Part shown: positions 1 through 10,740 of the stretch, one piece after another
How positions within the stretch are numbered: position 1 is the stretch's first letter
Layout: each line of letters opens with the position of its first letter
Source of the DNA: Chrysoperla carnea
Taxonomy: Eukaryota > Arthropoda > Insecta > Neuroptera > Chrysopidae
Direction: 5' to 3'
Length of the DNA stretch: 64,000 nucleotides
Assembly (NCBI RefSeq): GCF_905475395.1
Contig: NC_058341.1
Location: forward strand, 66,223,501 to 66,287,500
The notes under the pieces: generated by a model
Told to the model about the DNA's origin: nothing
The model's database searches: none
What the model saw: only the letters and a program-made list of their open reading frames with translations
Position numbers and translations under genes: made by a program

Positions 1-200
1 TAAACCAAAAAGGAGGGTTATATGTTTGGCCGCTATGTGTGTCTGGCATCGTAGCTCCTAAACGGATGAACCAATTTGGATTATTCGTTTTGTTTGAAAG
101 GTAATTTATGGAAAGTGTTCTTGCTGTGTTTCATGTGCAAGTTTAGGGTTCCGTACCTGAAACAAAAGAGGCTTTTGTAAACCCACAAAAGAAATTGAAC
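1..200 (+). repeat. Dispersed repeat, GCATCGTAGC family
   Basis: The stretch reads through a GGCATCGTAGCTCCTAAACG core, then a GTTTGAAAGGTAATTTA motif, a GTTCTTGCTGTGTTTC-type motif and GGGTTCCGTACC. The same order of motifs recurs near 18.26-18.42, 18.7-18.85, 25.88-26.16, 29.16-29.44 and 36.7-36.9 kb on the plus strand. It recurs inverted near 26.9-27.0 and 37.93-38.12 kb. No coding capacity is seen. The class is unknown; it is probably a decayed non-autonomous mobile element. Confidence 0.6.
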
Positions 201-419
201 TGATTTCGAGAACATTAAAAAACGTTCACAGTGGTAATAATTTTACGTGTTAGTCAGCTCGAGTTTTTTGTGGACATCAATAAAAAGACTTGCAGCTCAG
301 TTATAAGTTTATTTACTTTAAAATTTTTTTATAATTTTAACAGTGTAATGTTGAACAACTTTTTCTTATATAATTGAGATCTACAGCTTCTCTTCTTAAA
401 ACCAACAATAGCCCGGTAG

Positions 420-765
420 CAAACCAGGGCTCCACTTTCATTGATAACGCTGTTCCATGCCCGCTATATCCTAGTGGAAACGCTCACCATGCTCAGTACT
501 AAAGTCTTCCATACTTTGATGTACAAATTTCAAATGTGAGTTCTGAATATGTATTTTGAGGGATATTTTATAGCCAATAAAGCTTCAATCATATCTTTTA
601 CATGTGTTTCATAGTAGTCTCATTTTTGAGAAAATTAATAAAAATCATGTATCATGGATTTCCAAGCCTTAGTCTCCACTTTACTCAATTTACTATTGAC
701 AATAAAGTATTGTCTTAAATTAACTTTCGTATTTGAGGCCCTATAAAAATCCCTTCAAGCATGTT
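420..765 (-). pseudogene. Decayed mobile-element-like gene fragment with GERFH motif
   Basis: Read on the minus strand, this region gives recognisable blocks in shifting frames. LEGIFIGPQIRK lies near 759-724, an INFLKNE block is near the middle, and EDFSTEHGERFH is near 505-470. A stop follows, then DIAGMEQRYQ. From memory, arthropod genomes carry many copies of an uncharacterised protein with a GPQIRK block and a later HGERFHQDI...MERRYQ block, and the order matches. Several stops and at least one frame change show that it is not functional. The function of the family is unknown to me; its high copy number suggests that it travels with a transposable element. Confidence 0.65.
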
Positions 766-1978
766 CGTGGATATGCGCGTCGCGTTTACACCCAATACAT
801 GCTACAACAAGCACACCATGAGCATACCTCAGAAAATCGAGCTATATCAGCTGTGAAACGTCTATGGCTGATGAATAATCACCGTGTATTTCTAGATTTT
901 ACCCTCAACTCATAATCACTAGACAAAAACCTTGTTGACCATAGATAGCTTGATCCAAAGAACTGTCCCAATAAATCAACGCGATTTTACATGTTGTAAG
1001 AAATAAAGAACTAAAAAAAGTTCTTTATTGATAGATTTTTATTACGGAGGCGCTAATTTTTTAAACAAAATTTCTAAATCTGCCTCTGATAGAAGTGTGA
1101 TTGGTTCTGTACCTCAAACATTTTTTGGGGATATTTAAATTTTGTAAATTTCACTTTTTTAAATCGGTAAACATTTTTTAGTTGATTGAAATTCGAAGAT
1201 TATAATAAAAAAGTTGCCTATGGTAGGTTTCGGAAAAAAGCTACTTAGAAAAGAGAAAAGTTTTGGTAACATACAACTATAATATTTATTCACCGTAATA
1301 CGATATATAATGAAATGTTTGCAATAAAAACTTAAAAATTAACTATACCCGTATTCTATTTGGTAATTAGTTAACGGTGACTATCGGTGATATGTAACTC
1401 TTTTATGATGTTGCGTGTTGTCTAAAGTTATAAAATAAAAATATTTCGAACTAATTTAAATTTAAGTAATTTATGATTGATTTCACTAGAGAAAAATTTG
1501 TTTGTTATTCGGGCGTTTCATTCTTGATAATAAATATTACCAAAAATGTATGAAGTATGTAGGTATTTATAATGGCTTTTTTGCATTTTCGCACACAAAT
1601 AAATCAAAAGATAGTTATCCGAATGTAATAAAATTTCACATGAAAATATAAGACCAGGTGAAATATTTTTTGATAAATCATAATTTGAAATTGTCGAAAA
1701 GATATAGGTAAGTACGATTATTTTGGGTACACACTTCGTGGCCATGGGGGATGGGTTCGAAATGTTATCAAAAACAAAAATTCAAATAATTTGCACAAAA
1801 ATTTGCCCCGCAACAATTTTTTTTGGGAAAACTATTGATTTTTGCTGATAACATTAAATGAAAGGTAGTTGAAGATAATTCAAAATACGTACTTGGAGCC
1901 AAGTATCTTTATCCGTTCTCTAGTCATAAACAATTGGAAATTGACAAATTTTTTTATCCTAAACGTCGTGGGTAGAGG
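766..1978. other. A+T-rich intergenic DNA, no gene seen
   Basis: An open frame of 60 codons at 733-915 overlaps the decayed gene on the other strand and has no recognisable family. A fragment near 1108-1165 (CAAACATTTTTTGGGGATATTTAAA-type, ending TTGTAAATTTCAC) belongs to the GCATCGTAGC dispersed family. Nothing else is recognised. Confidence 0.5.
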
Positions 1979-2593
1979 GTATAATAATAGTATGGAAAGG
2001 TAGTACTCTTTATATACTATTTATGATATTATTTTCGAATTTGTATTAATAATTGAAACGGGCCTATACCTGTTTGTTTTCGAAAATTGATGGACCGCCT
2101 CTGACAATTGAGGGTCTTAGCGAAAAAAATAAACCCTCCAGGTCGAAGTATGACTAACTATCTTAGAATTCACATTTGGGCCATTTTTCAGAAATTAATT
2201 AGAAAAATTAATTAAAAAAACAATTTTTTCAATTCTCTTTAATTAAGATTACTAGACAATATTTAGTTTACGCTGTATGTTTCATATTAAAAATCTTCAA
2301 TTATAATCGAGAGACCATGATGTAAATAAATATCGTATACATGATTAAAAAGTAACCAAAAACAAAAAGTAATAATTAAAAAAACCTTTTTAATTAATAA
2401 TTATTTAAAAACAAATTTTTTTAAATAATAATATTAAAATAAAAAAAAAAGGCAAAAATGCCCCTGATTTTTCTGATTCTGCTTTTTCTGAAAAATTTGA
2501 TTTTTTGATATTTTGTAGACATTTAGTCATACTTCGATCTGAGGGTTCATTTTGGTCGCCAACCAAACTACTACCTTTTCATACTATTACTAT
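1979..2593. repeat. Foldback element with long imperfect inverted repeats
   Basis: The left end (TATAATAATAGTATGGAAAGG, near 1980) is mirrored by the right end (CCTTTTCATACTATTACTATA, near 2573). Further in, ACCCTCCAGGTCGAAGTATG near 2132-2151 mirrors CATACTTCGATCTGAGGGTT near 2528-2547. The interior is A+T-rich and non-coding. This is the architecture of a miniature inverted-repeat element. A TA target duplication is possible but cannot be separated from the TA-rich ends. Confidence 0.55.
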
Positions 2594-2599
2594 ATTGAT

Positions 2600-2830
2600 T
2601 GCAACTCTTACACCTTTTTGAATCGTTATATTTCAGAAACGGTGGCTGTTAGGAAAAAAGTATTGAGACATATTTATATTTAATTATCTGACCTACAATT
2701 TTCTAATCTATCTAATCTATGATCTAATTTTATGATAAAACGTACCGTTTTGCTGAAAATCACGAAAAACCCGTTCACGAAAAAATTCAACCGGGTGCGA
2801 ATTTTTGTACCTTCACTCATATTTTTTTGT
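2600..2830 (-). repeat. Partial copy of the CCGGTCAAA terminal-inverted-repeat family
   Basis: This segment matches the right arms of the elements at 22432-23515 and 40497-41145. Shared blocks are TTTCAGAAACGGTGGCT, AAGTATTGAGACAT, ATGATAAAACGTACC and the terminal GGTACAAAAATTCGCACCCGG read on the minus strand. It holds only one arm, so it is truncated. No gene is seen here; an open frame at 2805-3032 looks accidental. Confidence 0.55.
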
Positions 2831-3053
2831 TTATTTTAACCGTGTACCAAGTATGTACATTTTTGCTTCAAACAAAATATTAACAAAGACAACAGTACTA
2901 TATTCGCACAGCTGGCAGAGAAACACAATACCAAAGCATGGTATTCGATGCGCAGTATTGACGGAAATCAGCAGCTTCAATAGTTACTGTTTTTTAATTC
3001 ATTCCCTATATAAGTTCTGTATCACAGGTTAGTAAAGTTTAATTATTAAATAA

Positions 3054-3502
3054 CTAGAGTGATACCCACCCGCTTCGCTGGGTTTAAAGTAAAGATTGAT
3101 AAAGATTGCTCTCGCTTATCCCTCGATTGTTTTACACAGGAAAAATATATGTATGGTTTTCTATTTTTTTAAATGTATAATAGTCGTAATTATTAATTGA
3201 GTACATCTGAAAAGATGGCCGTGAAATATTTATATCGACTATTTTTACAGAAATTAGTAATTTATGGTTATGTCAAATGACTACTATTACAGGAATCTGT
3301 AATTTATGGTAATGTCAAATTAAATTAATTTTAAAATTTTTTTTTCCACATTAATATATCTTTATAAATTATATCTCATGTGTTATTCTGAAGTATGAGC
3401 TATATTGCTGTACAGTTTCATCAAAAACCATTCGCTAATTTTAGCGTGAAAGCGTAACGAACAAACAAACATGCTTACTTTCGCATTTATAATATATAGA
3501 GA
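3054..3502 (-). mobile_element. Non-autonomous Helitron-like element, copy 1
   Basis: Read on the minus strand, the element begins TCTCTATATATTATAAATGCG and ends with a GC-rich hairpin (CCCAGCGAAGCGGGTGGG) followed by ATCACTCTAG. A 5' TC, a hairpin just before a 3' CTAG, and no target duplication are known Helitron hallmarks. Related copies lie at 34903-35352, 54315-54734 and (opposite strand) up to 55286. No replication or helicase protein is encoded, so any mobility would depend on an element elsewhere. Confidence 0.55.
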
Positions 3503-4377
3503 TATTTATTAAATGGCAACTATTATGTTGTAAATACGCGCCAGGACAGTATATTGTATATTAAGACTTGCGCATTATTAATCATGTTTCGTCATTTATT
3601 ATCCTTCTCAATCTTTGAGAGGTGGTTCTCACTCTGGGGCCAATTCCAGTTAGTATATTTTCAACGATTTTAACCCCTCCTCCCTGAATAGTCGATTTTT
3701 CAGTACGAAGTTGTCACTCATAACCCAATACATAAAATATGCTAAACTTTATAGATCCAACACTTTTTTGGCTTATAGACATTTAATTTTATTATGTACC
3801 TACTTAATGATTTCCAGATTTTCTGAAATTTTGATTTGGCAACCCTACATTTGAAAGTGAAATAGGTTAGTAAAGATATCAGGGAACTCTTCAATTTTTT
3901 ATGTCAATAATATGTAATGTATTTAAGTTATGTTTTACGCGTCAGCGACTTAATTAATTAATTAATGTTCGTAGCTGGTGAATCACCATTCATCGCCTTA
4001 ATAAATTTTGTCGACCTTGTTTATTTTATTTATTTTGTGTAATCAATCTTATAGATAGTTTACTTTATCATGTTCTTAATTGATAAATACTTTGTATTGT
4101 GTAAAATATAACTGTTAGTCAATTCTTTACATGCGTTGTGTGTAAATTGGTATCAAATGTCAAGTTTGATAACCTCAAATATTTCATAATTCACTTTTGA
4201 TTTTTGTTTTAATTCGATATTATCTGATAATCACATGCTTCTTTTATTTTATGAAACATATTAAGGAAAAAATGATTTGTTTTGTTCAAGGCGTATTGAA
4301 CTCACAGATGTTAGGTAATGTCTCACAGATGTTAGGGGAAGTAATTGGGTATTTTAATGATGGACGATTCTTTTAGT
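3503..4377. other. A+T-rich intergenic DNA, nothing recognised
   Basis: No open frame over 60 codons and no repeat shared with the rest of the window was recognised. A short TTAATTAATTAATTAA tract lies near 3950-3965. Confidence 0.45.
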
Positions 4378-4445
4378 TAGCCATGCTAACACATTCGGTG
4401 GTCACTAACGGTTCCGAGTTTGAATCTCGATTTAGCAGACTCATT
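4378..4445 (+). repeat. tRNA-like segment (possible SINE head)
   Basis: The segment has a GGTGGTCACTAACGG block that resembles an internal A-box region. About 10 bases further on, GAGTTTGAATCTCG resembles a B box in a T-arm stem. No clean acceptor stem can be drawn. It is more likely a decayed tRNA-derived retroposon head than a working tRNA. Confidence 0.3.
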
Positions 4446-4652
4446 TTTTAATATCTTCTATGTGTATAAGAATGAAAGAATGAAATAGAAGCATGAAATT
4501 TTGTACACACGTTCTTTAAGTACCTAACGTAAGTGAGCACTAAGAAAGAATTTTTGGAAATTTATGCCCTAAGGGTTAAAAAAGGGATGTGAATTTAGTA
4601 TATGGTAACTCCATGTTAATAATTTAAAATTTTATAGACAAATATAGATCAA

Positions 4653-5140
4653 TCACTACATATTATAAAACAAAGTCGCTTTTTCTGTCCCTATGTCTCT
4701 ATGTCCCTTTGTACGCTTAAATCTTTGAAACTACGCAACGGATTTTGATGCGGTTTTTTTAATAGATAGAGTGATTCAAGAGGAAGGTTTTTATGTATAA
4801 TACATCCATATTATAGTAGAGTAAGGGGTTGAAATAGGGGTTGAAAGGGATATGCTTCAAAAACTAAAAAAGTTGTGCATCGATTAAGCTAAAATATTGA
4901 CACGATATACAACCAGCTTCAAAGATCTATTGTTTTTATCTACTTTTAACCTTCGGAGGGTAGAAAGGTGTAGCGAGAAAGTGGGAAGGAATTATCGAAT
5001 ATTTACAAATATACCTAAGTGGGGTATCAAATAAAAGAGCATGACGTGTACATTACAAAACTGTTATCCCACGCAAGGCAATGTGGAGGGAGGGGTGCAA
5101 GTGGGGATGTTGCCCAGCAAAGCGGGTAGTTCAAAGCTAG
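4653..5140 (+). mobile_element. Non-autonomous Helitron-like element, second family
   Basis: The element starts TCACTACATATTATAAAACA. It runs through ACTACGCAACGGATTTTGAT and GTGATTCAAGAGGAAGG, and ends with the hairpin-like GCCCAGCAAAGCGGGTAG followed by TTCAAAGCTAG, then T. A 5' TC and a 3' CTAG before T fit Helitron termini. A second 5' end of the same family lies at 6622. No coding frame is present. Confidence 0.5.
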
Positions 5141-5624
5141 TATATGATATGATGTTACCAAGGTTTTTTTAATATGCAATATTTACAATATTAAAAAAAT
5201 AATTACTTACACAGCGGTATGTGTTCTCACAAGCGGTATGCTTCTTTATATTTCGAAAATATGAAACTTTATTTAATCCTCAAAAATTCTATGAAATTAG
5301 TATTAAGCAACATAAAATTTTGAAAGATGTAGATAGGTACTCTAAACAGGGACAATGCATCGTTCAAAATCAAACACAAATTACCCCACTCACTTTTGTG
5401 GGATAACCATTGTACATAAAATAGTTATAAGTCTAATTTTAAGCATTACTGTAAATATTAATTTTATAAGATATTTTAAAAATAAATAAATAAATTTTAC
5501 CCTAAACAATTAATCAACTAAAACAAATAAAAATATGAATATCAATAATAAAATTATAAACAAAACTAGTTATATTGTCATATACAATTGGTACAGTAAA
5601 TGTAAAATGTAACATAGGTACTAT
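5141..5624. other. Intergenic DNA, no gene supported
   Basis: An open frame of 61 codons at 5221-5406 has no recognisable motif and codon use like its A+T-rich surroundings. Nothing else is seen. Confidence 0.45.
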
Positions 5625-6229
5625 ATGGCACGCCATTTTACTATTTAATAGGCTAATTTTTATCAAGAAAAAAATTAATTAATTATTTTTTTTCAATCAG
5701 AAATATTATATTTTATATATTATATTTTGTAAAATAAATCTTAGTAAAAGAGAGATTGATATAAGATAAGATGAGAAAAGAGAGATGAGAATTAAAATTA
5801 TGATGATAACATAATAAAAATGTATTATTATTATTTATCATCATAATAATAATGTATTATTATTATGATGATACATAATAATAATACATTTTTATTATGT
5901 TAACATCATAATAAAAATGTATTATTATTATGATGATACATAATAATAAATCAGTTAATTTTATTTGAATTAGATTAAAAAAAAAAAATGATTTAATTAA
6001 AATTATTTACATAATGGAAATAGAGAATTAAAATTATGTACATAATAAAAATGATTGAATTAAAATTATGTACATAATGGAAATATATGGCACGCCGTTT
6101 TACTATTTAATATGAATTAAAATTATGTACATAATGAAAATGATTATTATTATGATGATAACATAATAGTAATGTATTATTATTACGATCATTTTTTTTT
6201 GGACATTAAATAGTAAAATGGCGTGCCAT
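5625..6229. mobile_element. 605-bp foldback element with 9-bp target duplication
   Basis: Terminal inverted repeats read ATGGCACGCCATTTTACTA at 5625 and its complement at 6229, extending to about 26 bases. The flanks carry AGGTACTAT (5616-5624) and AGGTACTGT (6230-6238), a 9-bp direct repeat with one mismatch, as expected of a target-site duplication. A third, internal copy of the terminus sits near 6087. The interior is packed with ATTATTATGATGATAACATAATAATA-type palindromes. A duplication of 8-9 bp suggests a Mutator-like or hAT-like parent, which is inference. Confidence 0.65.
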
Positions 6230-6621
6230 AGGTACTGTGTATAATTAATTTTTATAAATATATTTTTCTTTTGCACAGTATATTTAATCGTTGTACGAAA
6301 TATTTGGATCAATGATTATGAAGCTATATAATTAAAGTTCAAACCGGTAGAAAGAGTTGAGAGCAAAACCACTGAAGATAGAAATTTCAGTTATTTTTAA
6401 ATGAAAACCAGTACAATAGATTTTCTTACAAAATCAATAACTAAATTTTTTCTTTCCTCTCACGAACACTATGTACATATACATATTTTAAATATTTAAA
6501 TTGCCATCCAATCTCTGTCCATAAAAATAAACATTACACTAATCAAGAAAGGAAAGTATCAACCACTTCAGTTTATCTGCATAGCAAGTCCAGTGTAGTA
6601 ATGGGTGTGAAAATTTTATAA

Positions 6622-6803
6622 TCACTACATAGTATAAAACAAAGTCGCTTTCTCTGTCCCTGTGTCCCTATGTCCCTTTGTATGCTTAAATCTTTGAAAC
6701 TATGCAACGAATTTTGATGCGGTTTTTTTTAATAGATAGAGTGATTCAAGAGGAAGGTTTATATGTATAATAACATCCATTAAATAGTGGAGAAGTACTG
6801 CTA
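6622..6803 (+). mobile_element. Truncated 5' part of second-family Helitron-like element
   Basis: This begins TCACTACATAGTATAAAACA and closely follows the first about 170 bases of the element at 4653-5140. It then stops where the 0.64-kb R640 repeat begins at 6804. The 3' CTAG end is missing at this point. Confidence 0.55.
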
Positions 6804-7449
6804 TTTTTATACCATGTATATATGAAATATACATAGTATATTAAGTTTCGTCCCAAGTTTGTAACGCTTAAAAATATTGATGCTATGAACAAAATTTTGG
6901 TATAGGTGTTCATAGAATCACCTAATTAATCCATTTCCGGTTGTCCGTCCGTCCGTTCGTCCGTCTGTGGACACGATAACTCAAAAACGAAAAAAGATAT
7001 CGATCTGAAATTTTTACAGCGTACTCAGAACGTAAAAAGTCAGATCGTAAATGAGCATCATAGGTCAATTGGGTCTTGGGTCCGTAGGACTCATCTTGTA
7101 AACCGTTAGAGATAGAACAAAAGTTTAAATGTAAAAAATGTTGCTTATAAAAAAATAAAAAACTTTTGTTTGAAACATTTTTGTGTAATATCACTGTTTA
7201 CCCACGAGGGAGTTAATTAGGTGCAAATTTTATAGTATGTATTAATATAGGAATATCAAAGTGAATATCTTTTGTTATTTACGTGACGTCAAAAAAACAA
7301 ACGATTGCGCATCAACACTTGCGCATTATATGAGAATATTAGTTAAATATGACATATATGTATGTATGTGAAATGTGACAGAGTTATCAACACTGCCTAT
7401 ACATGGTATTTCAACAATTAACTCAGTCAATTGTTTGTTTTCACTTGTT
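6804..7449 (+). repeat. R640 dispersed repeat, copy 1
   Basis: The block starts TTTTTATACCATGTATATAT. It passes through a GTCCGTCCGT simple tract, GATAACTCAAAAACGAAAA, GTAAACCGTTAGAGATAGAA and ACATCACTGTTTACCCACGA, and ends AATTGTTTGTTTTCACTTGT. Copies with the same ends and order lie at 9155-9803 and, inverted, at 11058-11624. Fragments occur near 13.88, 17.40-17.73, 17.94, 33.24 and 50.05 kb. The ends are not clear inverted repeats, and a CAATTAACTCAGTCAATTG hairpin sits near the 3' end. The 90-codon open frame inside it is repeat-derived. Confidence 0.7.
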
Positions 7450-8397
7450 GAGGTAAATAGTTAAAAATGTAAAAAGTAAATAAGTAAAAATGTAGGGTAT
7501 GAATTTAGATATTCCAAAGATAGCAGGAAATATTCATGGTATAGGGAAAGGGGGATTGTTTTACTCCAAATTTAACGCGTGCGGGCCACGGGCAGTAATG
7601 AATAAATCAAAACTACTGGATCGATTTTAATCACATAGGCTATATATTTTATACCCGTGCGAAGCCAGAGCGGGCCGCTATGTTTTTATATACAACGTTC
7701 ACAGTTTTTCTGTAGTGTATTTAGTATCAGCATTGCACCCGTGCGAAGCGGGGGCGGGTCGCTAGTTATAAATAAAATAATAATAGACTGACTGATATGA
7801 ACGCACAGCCAAAACTTCCGAGACTAAGACTTTGTAAATTTACATATAGGCTTTTTTGCCACTGTAGATGAGTACTAAGGAAGGATTTTTGAAAATTTAG
7901 TTCCAGGTAGTGAAAAAACGGATGAAATTTTCTGGATACATTAATTAAAATAGATTGAAAAACTATATAACCGATTTTAAAAATTCTTTCACTTATAGAA
8001 AAAGATTTATGTCATCAGCGAATAACACAGAAGGGTGTATTTTGTATAAAAAAATTTACTGTTTTCAAAAAATTCATTCTTCAAGGGGATAAAATAGGGG
8101 GTGAAAGTTTATATGAAACTTTGCCATTTTTGAAGAAATGTAAAACTTGATATACTCATGGTTTGAGACAAAAGCTTATTTTAGCTTTTTCATAAAAATC
8201 CATTCTTTAAGAAGGTCAAATTGGGGATGGAAGTTTATATGAAACTCCGTAATTTTGGGGGTGAAAGGAAATGATAGTTAGTATAAAAATTCGTCATTTT
8301 TTAACCGACTTTAAAAATTATTTCACTTATAAAAAGTTACACTATCAGCCAGTATCAAGTAGAAATTGCCCAGCAAAGCGAGCGGGTATCTGCTAGT
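7450..8397. repeat. Nested Helitron-like 3' termini and flanking repeat
   Basis: CCCGTGCGAAGCC near 7660 and CCCGTGCGAAGCGGGGGCGG, ending CGCTAG then T near 7774, are hairpin-plus-CTAG ends of the Helitron type. A third end, GCCCAGCAAAGCGAGCGGG, ends CTGCTAG then T near 8395. The stretch 7861-8360 between the last two has repeated blocks (AAATTTCACTTATA, AACCGACTTTAAAAA) but no open frame of note. Confidence 0.45.
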
Positions 8398-8604
8398 AAA
8401 ACATAAAAAAGGATGCGTGTACTTATGTACACGTTCCCCAGTTCGTAAAGTAACCCTTTTGTATGGATCATTGAGTGAGTAGATATAGGTTACACGACGA
8501 CCTTTCAGCGACCAATCGAAAGTATCTTCTATTAAAATTTTTCGACCATTGAACCATTCACGTGTTATAACACTTTCGGTTTTGATGCCCCCATAAAGGG
8601 TCAA
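8398..8604 (-). other. Coding-like open frame of unknown family
   Basis: On the minus strand 8604-8398 stays open and reads like protein: GGIKTESVITREWFNGRK, then a block with DTFDWSLKGRRVTYIYSLND, then VTLRTGERV. The remainder of the frame runs into a Helitron-like end at about 8397 and looks non-coding. I do not recognise the family with confidence. The pattern of basic and aromatic residues is unlike the A+T noise of neighbouring frames. It could be one exon of a small secreted-type protein or a remnant of a mobile element. Confidence 0.25.
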
Positions 8605-9154
8605 TTACTGCCCCATTAAATTTAAGTAATTATTATTTTATTACTTTATATGTAATTATTTAAAATAATTATGAAATTAAAATTTTAATAGTAACCTTGT
8701 AATTCGTAGCAACAATATTTTTAAGCATTACAAACTTGGGACTAAACTTAGTATACCTTGGTATATTTCATATATATGTCGTAGCCAAATAGCTTAATTA
8801 GCCTTTTAATTAAAAGGCTAGCCTTATTACTAAACGGTGCTGTTTAACTAACGGTCTTAATATATTTAGCCATTCAATAAAACTTTAGGTAAATGTCTTT
8901 TGGATCAATAGAGTTAAACTATTTGCCTAGCCGTGTCTTTATGTAAAATAATTTTTTAATTTTTATAACTTCAGGTTGTGAACAATGCACCAGGCGCGAA
9001 AATCTACATTCTTTCAAAGTGTTAATATAGCTTCGGCAAGCAACAATATTGTTGAGCCTAGTGTCAAAAATAACGTAAATTTAGCTGTGGCTGACTCAAA
9101 CAGTTTAAATTTTAAAGAATTGATTTCATGATTACCAAAAAATAATATGTAATA

Positions 9155-9803
9155 TTTTTATACCATGTATATATGAAATATACATAGTATTATAAGTTTA
9201 GTCCCAAGTTTGTAACGCCTAAAAATATTGATGCTACAAAAAAAAATTGGTATAGGTGTTCATAAAATCACCTAATTAATCCATTTCCGGTTATCCGTCC
9301 GTCCGTCCGTCTGTGGTCATGATTACTCAAAAACGAAAAGAGATATCAAGCTGAAATTTTTACAGCGTGCTTAGGACGTAAAAAGTGAGGTCAAGTTCGT
9401 AAATGAGCAACATGGGTCAATTGGGTCATGGGTACGTAGTACCCATCTTGTAAACCGTTAGAGATAGAATAAAAGTTTAAATGTTAAAAATGTTCCTTAC
9501 AAAAAAAATAAACAACTTTTGTTTGAAACATTTTTTTGTAAACATCACTGTTTACCCACGAGGGCGTTAATTAGGTACAAATTTTATAGTATGTATTAAT
9601 ATAGGAATATCAAAGTGAATATCTTTTGTTATTTACATGACGTCAAAAAAAACAAACGACTGCGCATCAACACTTGCGCATTATATGAGAATATCAGTTA
9701 AATATGTCAGATATGTATGTATGTGAAATGTGACAGAGTTATCAACACTGCCTATACATGGTATTTCAACAATTAACTCAGTCAATTGTTTGTTTTCACT
9801 TGT
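9155..9803 (+). repeat. R640 dispersed repeat, copy 2
   Basis: This has the same start (TTTTTATACCATGTATATAT), internal blocks and end (GTTTGTTTTCACTTGTT) as copy 1 at 6804-7449, with scattered substitutions and small indels. It sits inside the 2.1-kb composite element. Confidence 0.7.
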
Positions 9804-9824
9804 TTATATTATAATTACTTAAGG

Positions 9825-10010
9825 ATGTATGACAATTATTAGAAATGGCATAGAAAAGAAAAAAACCAAGTGTCTCTATCCATATAAGAGATGTACGAGC
9901 AGGGTAGATTTAGGGTTGAAATTATTTTTATCTTATTTTAAACTTTAATGATGAATTTTAGTATATATTTATGAATGTGTGACAATGAATTCAGTTACTA
10001 CAGTGACTTG
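9825..10010. repeat. Deleted copy of the TTAA-flanked 640-bp family
   Basis: TTAAGGATGTATGA near 9828 is the terminus of the family found complete at 32332-32971. The interior then jumps to the family's AAATGGCATAGAAAAGAAAA and AAGTGTCTCTATCC block and runs on into GAATTTTAGTATA. The other terminus is absent. Confidence 0.5.
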
Positions 10011-10139
10011 TTTAATTTTCTATTTTTCTCAATAAGTAATGACTTTTAAATAAGAATCACAAATTTTAAATAATAATTATTGTTTATTTTCACATTTAGA
10101 GGCGAGTATATAAAGTTTTGTACAATATACGCGTGATAA

Positions 10140-10225
10140 CGGATTATTAACGTACGCCTGCGACTGCCCAACTCGTGCTACGCACTCGTTGTTCAAATTT
10201 CGCAGACGTATGTTAATAATGCTTT
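10140..10225. repeat. CpG-rich hairpin
   Basis: ATTATTAACGTACGCCTGCG near 10145 is mirrored by CGCAGACGTATGTTAATAAT near 10201-10220. The loop itself contains a smaller fold, CAACTCGTGCTACGCACTCG. It is richer in CpG than its surroundings. Its role is unknown; it may be the terminal hairpin of an unclassified element. Confidence 0.4.
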
Positions 10226-10311
10226 TATCCCACCTGTATCGTAAATAACTATCATGCTAAACGCACAAAATATATTTCTAATTGCATATTTAAATTCTGC
10301 TTTATGTACGA

Positions 10312-10334
10312 TGGTTAGGTTAGGTTAGGTTAGA
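10312..10334 (+). repeat. Short TTAGG tract (insect telomere motif)
   Basis: Four consecutive units of GGTTA/TTAGG occur here. TTAGG is the known telomere repeat of most insect orders other than Diptera. The tract sits directly beyond the 3' side of the minus-strand retrotransposon fragment at 10345-10740, where that element's tail would be expected. It is far too short to be a telomere. Confidence 0.7.
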
Positions 10335-10344
10335 GAGGCTGTCC

Positions 10345-10740
10345 TTACACACTTAGACCATAGGGTCCGTTGTGATACCAAAAAGGGATGGCCCATCCCC
10401 GGCCACTACTTAATGACCATTTTCTGCTGTTTAAGAACTGCAGGAGTGCTTTGACGTCGGAGAGGTCGTCAAACAGAGACTGACTCAAGTAAGTCCATCT
10501 CCTCATGGAAAGAGCTGCGCAGTAAAAGAAAAGATGAGACATAGTCTCCTTCTCCTCACCACTGTGACAGCTCCTGCAATAGTCGTGATACACTGCCAGA
10601 CCCAGGCGTTCAGCATGCCTGCCGCCCAACCAGTGTCCTGTAATAGCCGCAACAACTTTGCTAACAGAGTTCCTTGGAAGTGCTATAAGATCTTCGGAAC
10701 GCCTACGATTGTACTCAGACGCTACTGGTACGATACCAGT
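10345..10740 (-). pseudogene. Non-LTR retrotransposon ORF2 C-terminal fragment
   Basis: The minus-strand frame reads ...VAAITGHWLGGRHAERLGL, then YCRSCHSGEEKETMSHLFFY, then CAAL and a run to a stop. A TGH...GL...CRxC...EEEEx..H...C...AL pattern is the familiar cysteine-histidine tail of jockey/R1-type ORF2 proteins, downstream of the RNase H region. The reverse transcriptase and endonuclease domains are absent, so this is a 5'-truncated relic. The frame is still open for about 100 codons, suggesting modest age. The TTAGG tract lies just beyond its 3' end. Confidence 0.7.

Noticed and set aside
10312-10334. True chromosome end
   Set aside because: Only four TTAGG units, surrounded by ordinary repeats on both sides.
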